A stretch of DNA of 64,000 nucleotides from an uncultured Collinsella sp. (lineage in GTDB: Bacteria > Actinomycetota > Coriobacteriia > Coriobacteriales > Coriobacteriaceae), in contig CABQJV010000001.1 of assembly GCA_902464565.1 (NCBI GenBank), positions 62,001 through 126,000 of the forward strand. Direction: 5' to 3'. This document shows positions 32,547-42,000 of this stretch, piece after piece (within the stretch, counting starts at the first letter, position 1; each line of letters starts with the position of its first letter). The translations under genes and the position numbers were made by a program. The notes under the pieces are model-generated. The model had not been told where the DNA came from, did no database searches, and was given only the letters and a program-made list of their open reading frames with translations.

Positions 32547-33638
32547 ATGGATACTCTCAACGATTTGAACGAGCGCGTCGACGCCTTTGTCGGCACCAGC
32601 TCCTTCGACGCGCCTGCCGCGACTAACGACCAGACCCCCATCGATGTTCCCGCCGAGGTTCACGAGGACATCGTCGCCTCGGTCGATTTTTCCGAGGTCG
32701 AGCTCGCAGACGAGTTCACCGAGCCCCAGGTAGCCGTGACCCCCAACGGACTGCTCCCCATGGAGCCGCTGCCCATCGACGGACGCCTGCGCAAGGCGGC
32801 CCTCCGCATGCCCGACGAGATCGAGGAGGCCAGCGGCTTTACGCTCTTCGGTCGTCGCATCAAATCACTTATCTACACCACCGACGTCGCGGTCATCCGC
32901 AACTCCAACGCCGATGCCGTCTTTGCCGTTTACCCCTTCACGCCGCAGCCGGCCATTACGCAGGCGCTGCTGACCGTTGCCGAGTGCCCGGTCTTTGTAG
33001 GCGTGGGCGGCGGAACTACGACCGGCAAGCGCTCCGTACAGATGGCAGCCGTCTCCGAGATGCAGGGCGCGGCGGGCTGCGTGGTCAACTCCCCCGCCAC
33101 TGCCGAGATGGTCGAGCACATCACCAACATCGCTGACATCCCCGTCATCGCCACGGTCGTACGCTGCGACGATGATGCGCATGCCAAAGTGCGCGCCGGA
33201 GCCAAGATCCTCAACATCGCCGCCGGCAAGAACACGCCGCAGGTTCTGCGCGAGCTGCGCGAGCACTATCCCAACCTGCCGCTCATCGCACCGGGCGGCA
33301 AAACACCCGAGAGCATCCGCGAGACCATCGCCGCCGGCGCCAACGCCATCATTTGGACACCGCCTTCGGCCCAGCAGTTGCAGACCGACATGATGCAGCG
33401 CTACCGCAAGATGAAAGAAGACGCCACGCCCGTCATCTCGCGCGACGATGTGCCCATTATCGACCAAGTCGCCGCCGCCGAGGTCAGCCAGGTCGAGAAC
33501 ATGAATCCCGACGTGCCGATTCCCGACGAAGTCATCGAGCGCGTCGCTTCGATCCACGAGCGCGTCGAGGAGCATCGCGCCAACCGTGGACTCAAGCCGT
33601 CACTGCATGGCTTCTTCTTCCGCGGAAAGAAACGCTAA
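32547..33638 (+). CDS. TIM-barrel-like protein of unknown function
   Basis: A 363-residue protein. Residues 1-85 are acidic and probably disordered. Residues about 100-295 show alternating beta/alpha repeats: VAVIRNSNADAVFAVYPF, CPVFVGVGGGTTTGKRS, GCVVNSPATAEMVEHI, VIATVVRCDDDA, AGAKILNIAAG, PLIAPGGKTPESIRETIAAGANAIIW. These resemble (beta/alpha)8 enzymes such as KDPG aldolase or NanE, with a Gly-rich phosphate-binding end. No catalytic lysine can be named with confidence. The basic tail ends GFFFRGKKR. Coriobacterial homologues are often labelled hydrolase without evidence. Confidence 0.6.
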   Translation: MDTLNDLNERVDAFVGTSSFDAPAATNDQTPIDVPAEVHEDIVASVDFSEVELADEFTEPQVAVTPNGLLPMEPLPIDGRLRKAALRMPDEIEEASGFTLFGRRIKSLIYTTDVAVIRNSNADAVFAVYPFTPQPAITQALLTVAECPVFVGVGGGTTTGKRSVQMAAVSEMQGAAGCVVNSPATAEMVEHITNIADIPVIATVVRCDDDAHAKVRAGAKILNIAAGKNTPQVLRELREHYPNLPLIAPGGKTPESIRETIAAGANAIIWTPPSAQQLQTDMMQRYRKMKEDATPVISRDDVPIIDQVAAAEVSQVENMNPDVPIPDEVIERVASIHERVEEHRANRGLKPSLHGFFFRGKKR

Positions 33639-33650
33639 CCGCAACAGCAA

Positions 33651-33688
33651 GGCCCGCCCCACAAACGTGAGGCGGGCCGTTTTCGTTT
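33651..33688. terminator. Bidirectional terminator
   Basis: GGCCCGCC (33651-33658) pairs with GGCGGGCC (33671-33678), followed by GTTTTCGTTT on the plus strand. It lies between converging genes. Confidence 0.75.
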
Positions 33689-33719
33689 GAGCAATCATGC
33701 AGCGACGTGATGGGCCAAG

Positions 33720-34610
33720 TTAATCCACGCGCTTGTCGCCCATAAAGAAGAGCGCCACCGTACCTGGTCCGGTGTGCGAACCGATCAGAGCACCGATATT
33801 GTTGATTTCAATCTTGCCTTTGAGCTGCGGAATCTGTTCCTCAATCAGCGCCGCAACGGCCTCGGCATCCTCGCGGCACGCCGAATGGGACAAGATGCAC
33901 TTACCCGAATAATCCACACCGTCCTGCACGTGTTTCATCATGGTCTTAGCCATCTCGGAAATCGCGCGCTTCTTAGTGCGAATCTTCTCACGTGGCGACA
34001 GCCCACCTTCGCAATCGACCGTCATAAGTGGGCAAATCTTAAGCGCCGTGCCGATAATCGCGCTCGCGGCCGAAATGCGACCGCCGCGCAGGTAGCTCGA
34101 CAGATCGGTCGAGAAGAACCAGTGGTGCAGGTTGAGTTTATGCTCCTCAATCCACGCGGCCGTCTCGTCGAGCGAAACGCCGCTATCTCGCACGTCGGCG
34201 GCATACTCCACCAACAGGCCAAAGCCCGAAGACGCCCCCAGCGAATCGATGACGCGCACCTTGCCGCCCTGGGGATGGCGATCAGCGAGCATCTGCGCCG
34301 CAACGCAGGCCGATCCATACGTGCCCGAAATACCCGACGACAACGTCAGGTGCAGCACGTCTTTACCCTCGGCAACAAACGGCTCCCAAAACTCCTCGTA
34401 CTCACCCACGCTCACCTGAGACGTCTTGGGCATGGCGCCCGCGGCAATCTGGGCAAAAAACTCGTCCGGCGTAATCGACTGATACAGATCGTCCGTATAG
34501 ACAACATCGTCGATCTCGTAATGAAAACACACGACAGGGATATTGCGCGACGCAAAGAACTCACGGGTTCGGTCGGCGGCGGATTCACAGGTCAGGACAA
34601 AATCACTCAT
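33720..34610 (-). CDS. DegV-family fatty-acid-binding protein, second copy
   Basis: A 296-residue DegV paralogue. It begins SDFVLTCESAADRTREFF, so the usual TDST motif is replaced by TCESAAD. Other blocks are conserved: PKTSQVSVGEYEEFW, HLTLSSGISGTYGSA, VIDSLGASSGFGLLVEYA and SHTGPGTVALFF. It should bind a fatty acid like FakB, but the altered carboxylate site suggests another chain or head group. It is transcribed alone. Confidence 0.87.
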   Translation of the reverse strand: MSDFVLTCESAADRTREFFASRNIPVVCFHYEIDDVVYTDDLYQSITPDEFFAQIAAGAMPKTSQVSVGEYEEFWEPFVAEGKDVLHLTLSSGISGTYGSACVAAQMLADRHPQGGKVRVIDSLGASSGFGLLVEYAADVRDSGVSLDETAAWIEEHKLNLHHWFFSTDLSSYLRGGRISAASAIIGTALKICPLMTVDCEGGLSPREKIRTKKRAISEMAKTMMKHVQDGVDYSGKCILSHSACREDAEAVAALIEEQIPQLKGKIEINNIGALIGSHTGPGTVALFFMGDKRVD

Positions 34611-34929
34611 ATGAGGCTCCTTAAGTATTGCTGCGCAAATTATCGCACAGCAAGCCTAAATACGATACAAACGTCCACTATTTACCAATTCGAACCATTT
34701 GCATTGAATATCTTTATCATGAACATCCCCATCCCCGCTATGGGCCCATATGGGCAAAATCACTCCCTTCGTCTCCACCCAACCGACACATCAACCTCAA
34801 CTAAATCGATTTACCAAACCGTTCAGCCGACAATTCAGCCGCCGGCGCAAAATCGAAACAAAGCCGGCGCATACTGATAAACGTTTGACGCTATTTATCA
34901 GTTTTACCAACCATATCGGAAGGTGTTTC
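34611..34929. other. Intergenic region before fbp, with inverted repeats
   Basis: No gene is visible. GCCCATATGGGC (34744-34755) is a perfect 12-bp palindrome. CTGATAAA (34874-34881) and TTTATCAG (34894-34901) form an 8-bp inverted repeat followed by TTTT, 28 nt before the fbp start; it could be an attenuator or operator. Promoters are not resolved. Confidence 0.45.
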
Positions 34930-36846
34930 ATGGTCGCATTCGATCGCAACCCGCAAGACTTTAAGTATCTGCGTCTGCTGTCGAGACAATTTCCTACCGA
35001 GCAATCCGCGTTTACCGAGATTATCAATCTCTCGGCCATTCTCAACCTGCCCAAAGGCACCGAGCATTTTATGAGCGACGTGCACGGCGAGTACGAAGCC
35101 TTTATGCACATCCTCAACAACTGCTCGGGTGTCGTGCGCGAACATGTCGACGAGATCTTTGGCGACACGCTCTCCTTTGACGAAAAGGGCGAGCTGTGCA
35201 CGCTCATCTACTACCCGCGCGAGAAGATCGAGCTGGTCCGCAGCCGGCGCGAGGACTCCCCCACCTGGTACAAGACAATGCTCGACCAGCTCATCATAGT
35301 TGCCCGCTCGCTTTCGAGCCGCTATACGCGCTCCAAGGTGCGTAAGGCCATCCCGCGCGATTACGCCTACATCATCGACGAGCTGCTGCACACGCATCCG
35401 GACGAGAACAACTATCGTGTGCGTTATCACGAGCGCATCGTGGAGTCCATCCTAGAGACCGCAAGCGCCGACGACTTTATCGAGTCGCTCGCCTCGCTCA
35501 TCAAGCGCCTGGCCGTCGACCACCTGCACCTGGTGGGCGATATCTTCGACCGTGGCGGCGGCGCGGCCAAAATTATGGACCGCCTGCTCACCTATCATTC
35601 GCTCGACATCCAGTGGGGCAACCACGACCTGCTGTGGATGGGCGCCGCTGCCGGCGAGCCCGCCTGCATCGCCACGGTGCTGCGCAACAACCTGCGCTAT
35701 GACAACTACGAGATCCTCGAGAACGACTACGGCATCTCGCTGCGCGAGCTCGTCGCCTTTGCCGATGCCACCTACACCGCCGGTGAGTCCATCACCCCGC
35801 TGATCAAGGCCATCAACGTGCTGCTCTTTAAGCTCGAGGGCCAGATTATCCAGCGCCACCCCGAGTTCGACATGACCGACCGCCTGTTGCTCGACAAGAT
35901 CGACCACGACACCGGCACAGTCACGCTCGCCGACGGCAGCGTATGGCCGCTCACGACCAATGACTTCCCCACCGTCGACCCGACGGACCCCTACACGCTC
36001 ACGCCCCAGGAGCAACACATCATCGACAAGCTCGTGTCCGAGTTTGTCACCGCCGATCACCTGCATCGCCATATCGATTTCCTCTACACCCACGGCTCGA
36101 TGTACAAGGTCACCAACGGCAATCTGCTGTTCCATGGCTGCGTGCCGCTCAACGAGGATGGTACCTTTAGCAGCATGAACTGCCTGGGCACCTGGCACGC
36201 AGGCCGCGATTATCTCGATTTTTGCGACCATATCGCCCGCCGAGCCTGGCGCGTGGGCGACGGCGACGCCCTCGACTGGATGTGGTACCTGTGGATCGGC
36301 TTTAACTCACCCGCCAGCGGGCGCCTGGTGCGTACCTTTGAGCGCGCCTATATCGCCGATAAGAGCACCTGGGTCGAGCCGATGGACCCGTACTTTACGC
36401 TAACCAAGTCGCCCTCGGTCTGCGACGACATCATGCGCGAGTTCGGCGTTGCCCCCATGGCATGTTCGCCGACCGGCCACATCATCAATGGCCATACGCC
36501 CGTCAAGACCACCAAGGGCGAGCAGCCCATCCGCGCCGAGGGCAAGCTGCTGGTCATCGATGGCGGTTTCTGTCGCGCCTATCATCCCAAAACGGGTATC
36601 GCCGGCTACACGCTTATCTCGAGCTCACGTGGCTGCCGCCTCAAGTCGCACCGGGCCTTTACAACGGTTGCCGAAGCGCTCACGCGCAACGTGGACATCG
36701 AGAGCGAGACCAACCGTTTTGACCAGGCCGACCGTCGCCGCATGGTGAGCGACACCGATACCGGTGCTAAGATCCGCAGCCAGATCCAGGACCTACGCCA
36801 ACTGCTCGATGCATATAGAAACGGTGCTATCGAGAAGCGCGCCTAG
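34930..36846 (+). CDS. fbp: Fructose-1,6-bisphosphatase, class III
   Basis: A 638-residue FBPase of the Firmicutes-type class III, in the calcineurin-like metallophosphatase fold. Metal-binding motifs include FMSDVHGEYE (Asp-x-His near residue 49), HLVGDIFDRGG (GDxxDRG), WGNHDLLWMG (GNHD), FLYTHGSMYK and NGHTPVK. Length fits the family (about 640-670). It dephosphorylates fructose-1,6-bisphosphate in gluconeogenesis. I chose 34930, which has GGAAGG 6 nt upstream, over an in-frame start 60 codons earlier. The GtrA gene follows after 78 nt. Confidence 0.94.
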   Translation: MVAFDRNPQDFKYLRLLSRQFPTEQSAFTEIINLSAILNLPKGTEHFMSDVHGEYEAFMHILNNCSGVVREHVDEIFGDTLSFDEKGELCTLIYYPREKIELVRSRREDSPTWYKTMLDQLIIVARSLSSRYTRSKVRKAIPRDYAYIIDELLHTHPDENNYRVRYHERIVESILETASADDFIESLASLIKRLAVDHLHLVGDIFDRGGGAAKIMDRLLTYHSLDIQWGNHDLLWMGAAAGEPACIATVLRNNLRYDNYEILENDYGISLRELVAFADATYTAGESITPLIKAINVLLFKLEGQIIQRHPEFDMTDRLLLDKIDHDTGTVTLADGSVWPLTTNDFPTVDPTDPYTLTPQEQHIIDKLVSEFVTADHLHRHIDFLYTHGSMYKVTNGNLLFHGCVPLNEDGTFSSMNCLGTWHAGRDYLDFCDHIARRAWRVGDGDALDWMWYLWIGFNSPASGRLVRTFERAYIADKSTWVEPMDPYFTLTKSPSVCDDIMREFGVAPMACSPTGHIINGHTPVKTTKGEQPIRAEGKLLVIDGGFCRAYHPKTGIAGYTLISSSRGCRLKSHRAFTTVAEALTRNVDIESETNRFDQADRRRMVSDTDTGAKIRSQIQDLRQLLDAYRNGAIEKRA

Positions 36847-36924
36847 CCCCGCCTGCGGGGATTGGCTAAACTTGCTGAGTTCGTCATCCCCGCGGCGCTC
36901 CGGCGCCACCCTAAGGCAGGTACC

Positions 36925-37320
36925 ATGCAAAAGCTCCTTGCGCAGATCATGAAGTTTGGCGTCGTCGGCGTCGTCGCCACGTTCATCGACTTTGGCATCA
37001 TGAATCTGCTCCACTACGGTCTGGGCCTTAACATCCTGATCGCCAATACCAGCGGCTTTATCGTCTCGCTCATCTTTAACTACGTCGCGAGCATGAAGTA
37101 CGTGTTTGCGCACAAGGAGGGCATGAGCCGCCGCCGCGAGTTCATTATCTTTGTCGTGCTGTCTGTGATCGGCCTGGCGCTCAACGACGGTATCGTGCTG
37201 GCGCTCAACGCCGGCCTGGGGCTCGAGGCCAATATCGCCAAGATTTGCGCCACCGCGCTTGTTATGGTCTACAACTTTGTGACCCGAAAGATCTTCCTGG
37301 AGGGCGACGAGACCAAGTAG
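36925..37320 (+). CDS. GtrA-family membrane protein 1
   Basis: A 131-residue protein with four predicted membrane helices. The family phrases are FGVVGVVATFIDFGIMNLL, NTSGFIVSLIFNYVASMKYVF and YNFVTRKIFLEG. GtrA-like proteins are thought to flip undecaprenyl-linked sugars used in wall or teichoic acid glycosylation. The start at 36925 follows AAGGCAGG. A close paralogue follows at 37540, sharing the same HxEGMSR(R/K)REF segment, so the pair arose by tandem duplication. Confidence 0.85.
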   Translation: MQKLLAQIMKFGVVGVVATFIDFGIMNLLHYGLGLNILIANTSGFIVSLIFNYVASMKYVFAHKEGMSRRREFIIFVVLSVIGLALNDGIVLALNAGLGLEANIAKICATALVMVYNFVTRKIFLEGDETK

Positions 37321-37539
37321 CTCGACCTCCTCCTTGCACTACGGGGCCCACGGACGGCGCGCGTCGAACGCTACGTTGTTCGTGGGCCTTGCTCGTTTAC
37401 GGAAGGATTTGCGACGTTTGCGGATTGTCTCTTGCAAATTTGACGAGTTCGTATAGTTCTTGGCAAAGCCCTTACGTTTCCCTTGCAAAAGCTCTAAAGT
37501 ATCCTCTGCTCGATTCGTCAACGCATTGGATGTGATTAC

Positions 37540-37947
37540 GTGCGCAAGGCACTGGCACAACCTCATACTAAGCAATTCCTCAAGTTCGCTGTCGTGGGTC
37601 TTATCTCCTTTGGCATCGACTGGGGCATGCTCATTGCACTCGTCGAGCTGTTCCACCTCGACTTTTTGATGAGCACCACGATCTCGTTTATCACGTCCGT
37701 CGTGGTCAACTACTGGCTCAGCATGAAGTACGTGTTCGACCATCGCGAGGGCATGAGCCGCAAGCGCGAGTTCACGATCTTCACCATCCTGTCGGTGATT
37801 GGTTTGGGCCTCAACGACCTGTACATGTTTGTGGGCGTCACGTTTTTGAGCATCGGCTACCAGGCCATGAAGGCCATCGCCACGTTCCTGGTCACCTGGT
37901 ACAACTACTTTAGCCGTCGCTTTTTCCTCGAGGGCGCGCAGTCGTAG
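37540..37947 (+). CDS. GtrA-family membrane protein 2
   Basis: A 135-residue GtrA paralogue starting at GTG 37540. Four membrane helices; FAVVGLISFGIDWGMLIAL, SFITSVVVNYWLSMKYVFD, HREGMSRKREFTIF and TWYNYFSRRFFLEG align with the gene upstream. The 219-nt spacing between the two holds no other gene. Both may act with a glycosyltransferase encoded elsewhere. A strong terminator follows. Confidence 0.83.
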   Translation: MRKALAQPHTKQFLKFAVVGLISFGIDWGMLIALVELFHLDFLMSTTISFITSVVVNYWLSMKYVFDHREGMSRKREFTIFTILSVIGLGLNDLYMFVGVTFLSIGYQAMKAIATFLVTWYNYFSRRFFLEGAQS

Positions 37948-37973
37948 ACGGCCCGACATAATCTCGCTTCGCA

Positions 37974-38008
37974 GCCGGTTGGAATTCACGTTCCAACCGG
38001 CTTTTTTG
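37974..38008 (+). terminator. Rho-independent terminator after the GtrA pair
   Basis: GCCGGTTGGAA (37974-37984) pairs perfectly with TTCCAACCGGC (37991-38001), followed by TTTTTTG. Confidence 0.95.
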
Positions 38009-38044
38009 TTTGCAGAGAGACCCGGCGACCCAGTCCCATTCGCA

Positions 38045-38086
38045 TGAAAAACGGGCGGCTCGGATGTTTGTCCGAACCGCCCGTTT
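38045..38086 (-). terminator. Terminator of the DUF4430 operon
   Basis: On the minus strand AAACGGGCGG...TCGGA pairs with TCCGA...CCGCCCGTTT and is followed by a T-run (TTTTTCATG). It lies about 20 nt after the 38107 stop. Confidence 0.85.
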
Positions 38087-38106
38087 GGCGCGCTATGTCG
38101 AGACCT

Positions 38107-39003
38107 CTAACCCGTTACGTAATACCAAACGACGTTATCGCCATTGGAGAGAACGTAGTTACTGCAGGCCGTCATGGGCGCTGTGCCGTTAACGGAGTAC
38201 ATCCAGCCACTCTTGGCGCCGTGCTCCTTCTCGGCCAGGCCGCCGATAGCGGCGACATACGTTCCGTACGACGTGCCGTACGCATTGACGGAAAGGCCTA
38301 GCGCACACAGGGCATCGTAGACCGTAGCGCCCTCGTTAAAGGTGAAGGTGCCACTAGAAGACACAGGATTGCCCACGGCACTCGATGTGACCGAGACCGT
38401 TACCGTGACGTAGCCAGGCTGCTGCGAGCCGTCCTGATTGCCAGCAGAGGCGCTGCCACTGTTGGATGCAAATCCACCGCCGGACGCCGATCCGCTGCCC
38501 GAAGAAGAGCTCAATCCACCGGCGGATTCGGAGCCCTGTCCGGCAGACGTGTTGCTGGACTTCTTGCCACCCTTGCCTTCGGACTTCTTCTCTTTCGAGT
38601 CCTTGTCAGACTTCTTGTCCGAAGATTCAGACTTGTCCTTGGAATCAGATTCATCCGAATCCTTCGACCCGTCCTTCGCATTGTCCGAAGATTTGGAGTC
38701 CTTGGGCGCAGTCTTGCCCGAAGCGGTAGTCGAGCCGGAAACCGACGCATCCTTGGCAACGACGCTCTCCCCTGTCACAGCCCGCGCGATCCAATCGATG
38801 GACCATGCACTGCCGGCAGAGGGATAGACAAAACCCAGCGACACAACGATCAAGACGACGCAGGCGGCCGTCAAGGCACCAACAAGCACCTTGCGCCGAG
38901 GGGCGGACGCCGCCGAAGCGGCGCCCTTTTGCTTTGCATCGTCGAGTTGAATGAACGACGAGTCGGGCTGCTTGGAGTCGGCGTCCTGAGGTTTATTGGA
39001 CAC
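38107..39003 (-). CDS. Membrane-anchored DUF4430 protein
   Basis: A protein of about 298 residues. A cytoplasmic tail of 35 residues precedes one membrane helix (KVLVGALTAACVVLIVVSLGFVY). A long Ser/Lys/Asp/Gly-rich linker (about residues 85-190) leads to a C-terminal DUF4430 domain with GATVYDALCALGLSVNAYG, GWMYSVNG and NGDNVVWYYV. DUF4430 is the beta-grasp domain also found at the C terminus of vertebrate cobalamin carriers. The gene starts within a few bases of the giant gene's stop and so is on the same riboswitch-led transcript. I chose GTG 39003; GTG 39012 is also possible. A corrinoid-binding role is an inference. Confidence 0.75.
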   Translation of the reverse strand: MSNKPQDADSKQPDSSFIQLDDAKQKGAASAASAPRRKVLVGALTAACVVLIVVSLGFVYPSAGSAWSIDWIARAVTGESVVAKDASVSGSTTASGKTAPKDSKSSDNAKDGSKDSDESDSKDKSESSDKKSDKDSKEKKSEGKGGKKSSNTSAGQGSESAGGLSSSSGSGSASGGGFASNSGSASAGNQDGSQQPGYVTVTVSVTSSAVGNPVSSSGTFTFNEGATVYDALCALGLSVNAYGTSYGTYVAAIGGLAEKEHGAKSGWMYSVNGTAPMTACSNYVLSNGDNVVWYYVTG

Positions 39004-39012
39004 GGCCCTCAC

Positions 39013-42000
39013 CTACCGACGCTTGGTGAATACGAACACGCCGATGACGGCAAGACCGATCACGCCGGCCGCCACACCAGCGATGGCAAGCGGATTGAAG
39101 CCAGACTGCTGCACAGGAGCCTCAGCGGACTTCTTGGCAGTGGTCGATGCTGACGAGCCCGTGTCGGACTTCTTGTCCTTCTTGTCGGACTTATCGGAAT
39201 TCTTCTTGGAATCCTTATCGTCCTTGGTCTCGGTCGTAGTCGTGGTAGACACCGGCTTCTGACCCGGAGCAACAGCACCGCCAGCCTGCTGGCCGTTTGT
39301 ACCGTTACCCGAGCCGCCTTTGGAGCCAGACCCACCGTTACCGTCAGGGGCAACGGCGTTCTTGATCCACTTGGCATACAGCGTCATATCAGCCGCCACC
39401 GCAATGCTAAAGTCATACGCCTCCGTACAAGCCTCGTCAGTATACCAACCAGCGAAGGTGTAGCCTTCGCGCGTCGGATCGGCAGGCTTGGCGACAGAGC
39501 CGTTGGCAGCCGTAGTCTGAAAATCGACCTTGGACCCCTCGCCGGCATTGAACGAAACCTTAACGCCAGCATTCAGCTTGAACAGCGCGCCAGAGTCGTT
39601 GATGTAGTACAAGTTGCCCTGGGCATCACAAGCGATTGGCGAGTCACAGTAGTTGTTGTGGCCCGTTGCGCTAAACACACCAGAAGCCTCGGTGTCACCC
39701 ACCTTGTAACGATATACGCCACCGCCCGAGATGTAATTGCCTTGGGCGGTGGTCTCACCATAGTTGACGGTGAAATACACGTAGGCCTCATCGCCCTGGA
39801 CACTCACCAGCGGAGCGCCCTTGATGCCACCAGCAGGAAGCGCAGTGCCATCAGCAGACGAAACCAGCGTCCTGGCAAAGTTTTTGGCCGGATCAATAAT
39901 CGCCAGCGCAGAGCCGCCAGCAACCTCGCCGCCAACAATCAGCTTGCCATCATACATCGTAGGCACACACGCGCAGCCGGTAAGGCCAAGGTCAACTACG
40001 CGCTCCTCGGTAATACGCGAAGCGGCATCCGCATCGCGTGAGTCGCCATCAGAAATCGCCAACACGTGCAGCTTGCCGTCGCGCGAAATCAGATAGGCAT
40101 GGCTGCCATCATCCGAAAGCACGCAGGTGGAGTTGACAATCGCTCCAACCGAAACGCTGCCGAGCACATCGCCCGAAGACTTGCTGAGCATCTCGACGGT
40201 ACCGGCACTGGTGGGAACCAGGACAAAGTCATCACCCACTGTAGCGCCTGTCCAGTAATAACCCTCGTCGGCATTGACATGCTGCCAAGAAACAGCGCCG
40301 GTCAGGATATTAATACGCGTCAGATGACCGTTATTGTACGTACCCTTTCCATAGTCGACATCAACGGTGCCGACATAGAGGTAATTGCCATCAACCGTCA
40401 GCTGAGAATTCGACTGAGCAGTCTCGTTCACGGAGTCAGTGACCCAAACCGTTGTGAGCGCGTCAGCCGTCAGGGCCTGGACCGCACCGCCGTCAAGCGG
40501 AACGATAACCAAACCGTTCGCATAAATCGGGCGCGAGGTGTAACCGACCGCAGCCTTAAGATTCGACTCGGCAAGGACCTCGCCCGACTCGGCGTCAATC
40601 TTTAGCAGACGCTTGTTGACGGCGAGGTATACGTTGCCGTTCACGACGATAGGTTCACTCGCGTTGGGATACGACGAACCAGAATACGCCTTCCAATCGA
40701 ACGTCCAAGAGCTCGCTAGCGCACCCGTAGGCGTCGAAACGTTCTCGACCGCCGCATTGGACTTGCCATCCCAATCGGACTTCCAACCGGACGGACGCGG
40801 GGCGCTCGGATTGACTACGACCTCGTCGGGATTGGGAACCGTATCGCCAGCAGCATAAGCCCAGACGATCGTGTCGCCCGATTTGACAACGTAGTCATTG
40901 TCAAGCTGATTAGCAGGAACACCGTTGACGAAGAACGACCAGGCACCAGACAGCTTGGTACGATCAACCGGAGAGACGAGGCTATGGACACCCCAATAGC
41001 CCTGCTGGTCGTACATCTCAGATTCGATGCCAAGGGCATCAAAATAGGCGGCAGTGGCGTCCTTGATCGTCGTGCCCTCAACAAACACCTGCGTCGAAGG
41101 ATCGGTCCAGCGCTGTGCCTTATCGCCCTTCTTGCCGATGATCTCCATCGAGACAGAAACTTGACCGGGCATGGTGCCATCGGAACCATAGACCCAGGTA
41201 ATCTCATCGCCGGCCTTGAGCGTGTAGTTGCCTGCGCCGACATTGGCCTTCTTGCCGTTGACAAAGAACTGCCAGTATTTCCAGGTACTCTCGTTAACCT
41301 GCTCGGTCGAAAGCGTCACGTTCTTATTGAACGGTGACGTCAGAGAATTGAGGAACCAACCGTACGAGCCCTTGCCCGTGTCGGCGCCAATACCGGCCTG
41401 CTTAAAGACCTGCTCGGAAAGATCGGCGGCAGTTGCGCCCTCTTCCACCAGTGCAGTCGTTGGCTGCGCCCACGTCTGCTGAGCACCCGAAGCGTCCTGA
41501 CCGACAACGGTGCAGCTTACCGAAAGCCGGTCGGTGGGTGCAGCGTCGCCGTACTTCGAGTAGCACCAGACGACAGAGTCGCCCGCCTCGAGGGAGTAGC
41601 TGCCAGCGCCCACCGATGCAGCGACGCCGTTGATGAACAGCTGCCAATAGGCGCCCGTAGCATGATCGTATGCAAGAGTACGATCCGGCTCGAAAGGCGA
41701 CGTAATGGAATTGAGCACCCAACCCCAAGAGCCGTTGGGGTCATAGTCGGCCTTGAGGCCGGCCTGCTTAAAGAGCTCCTCGGAAAGATCGGCGGCAGTC
41801 GAGCCGTTCTTAAGCGTGTACTGCGAAGCGGCAGCCCACGTCTGCTGCTTGCCCTTGGAATCGACGCCGATAACTGTGCACGTCGCCGTAACCTCGGGAT
41901 CGTTTTGACCGCTCGTGCCCAGAACCGTGATCTTTGCCGATACGTCCTGGTTGGCAAGCTTGGCATACGCGGCATTGTCGGGATAGCGCTCAGCATAGCG

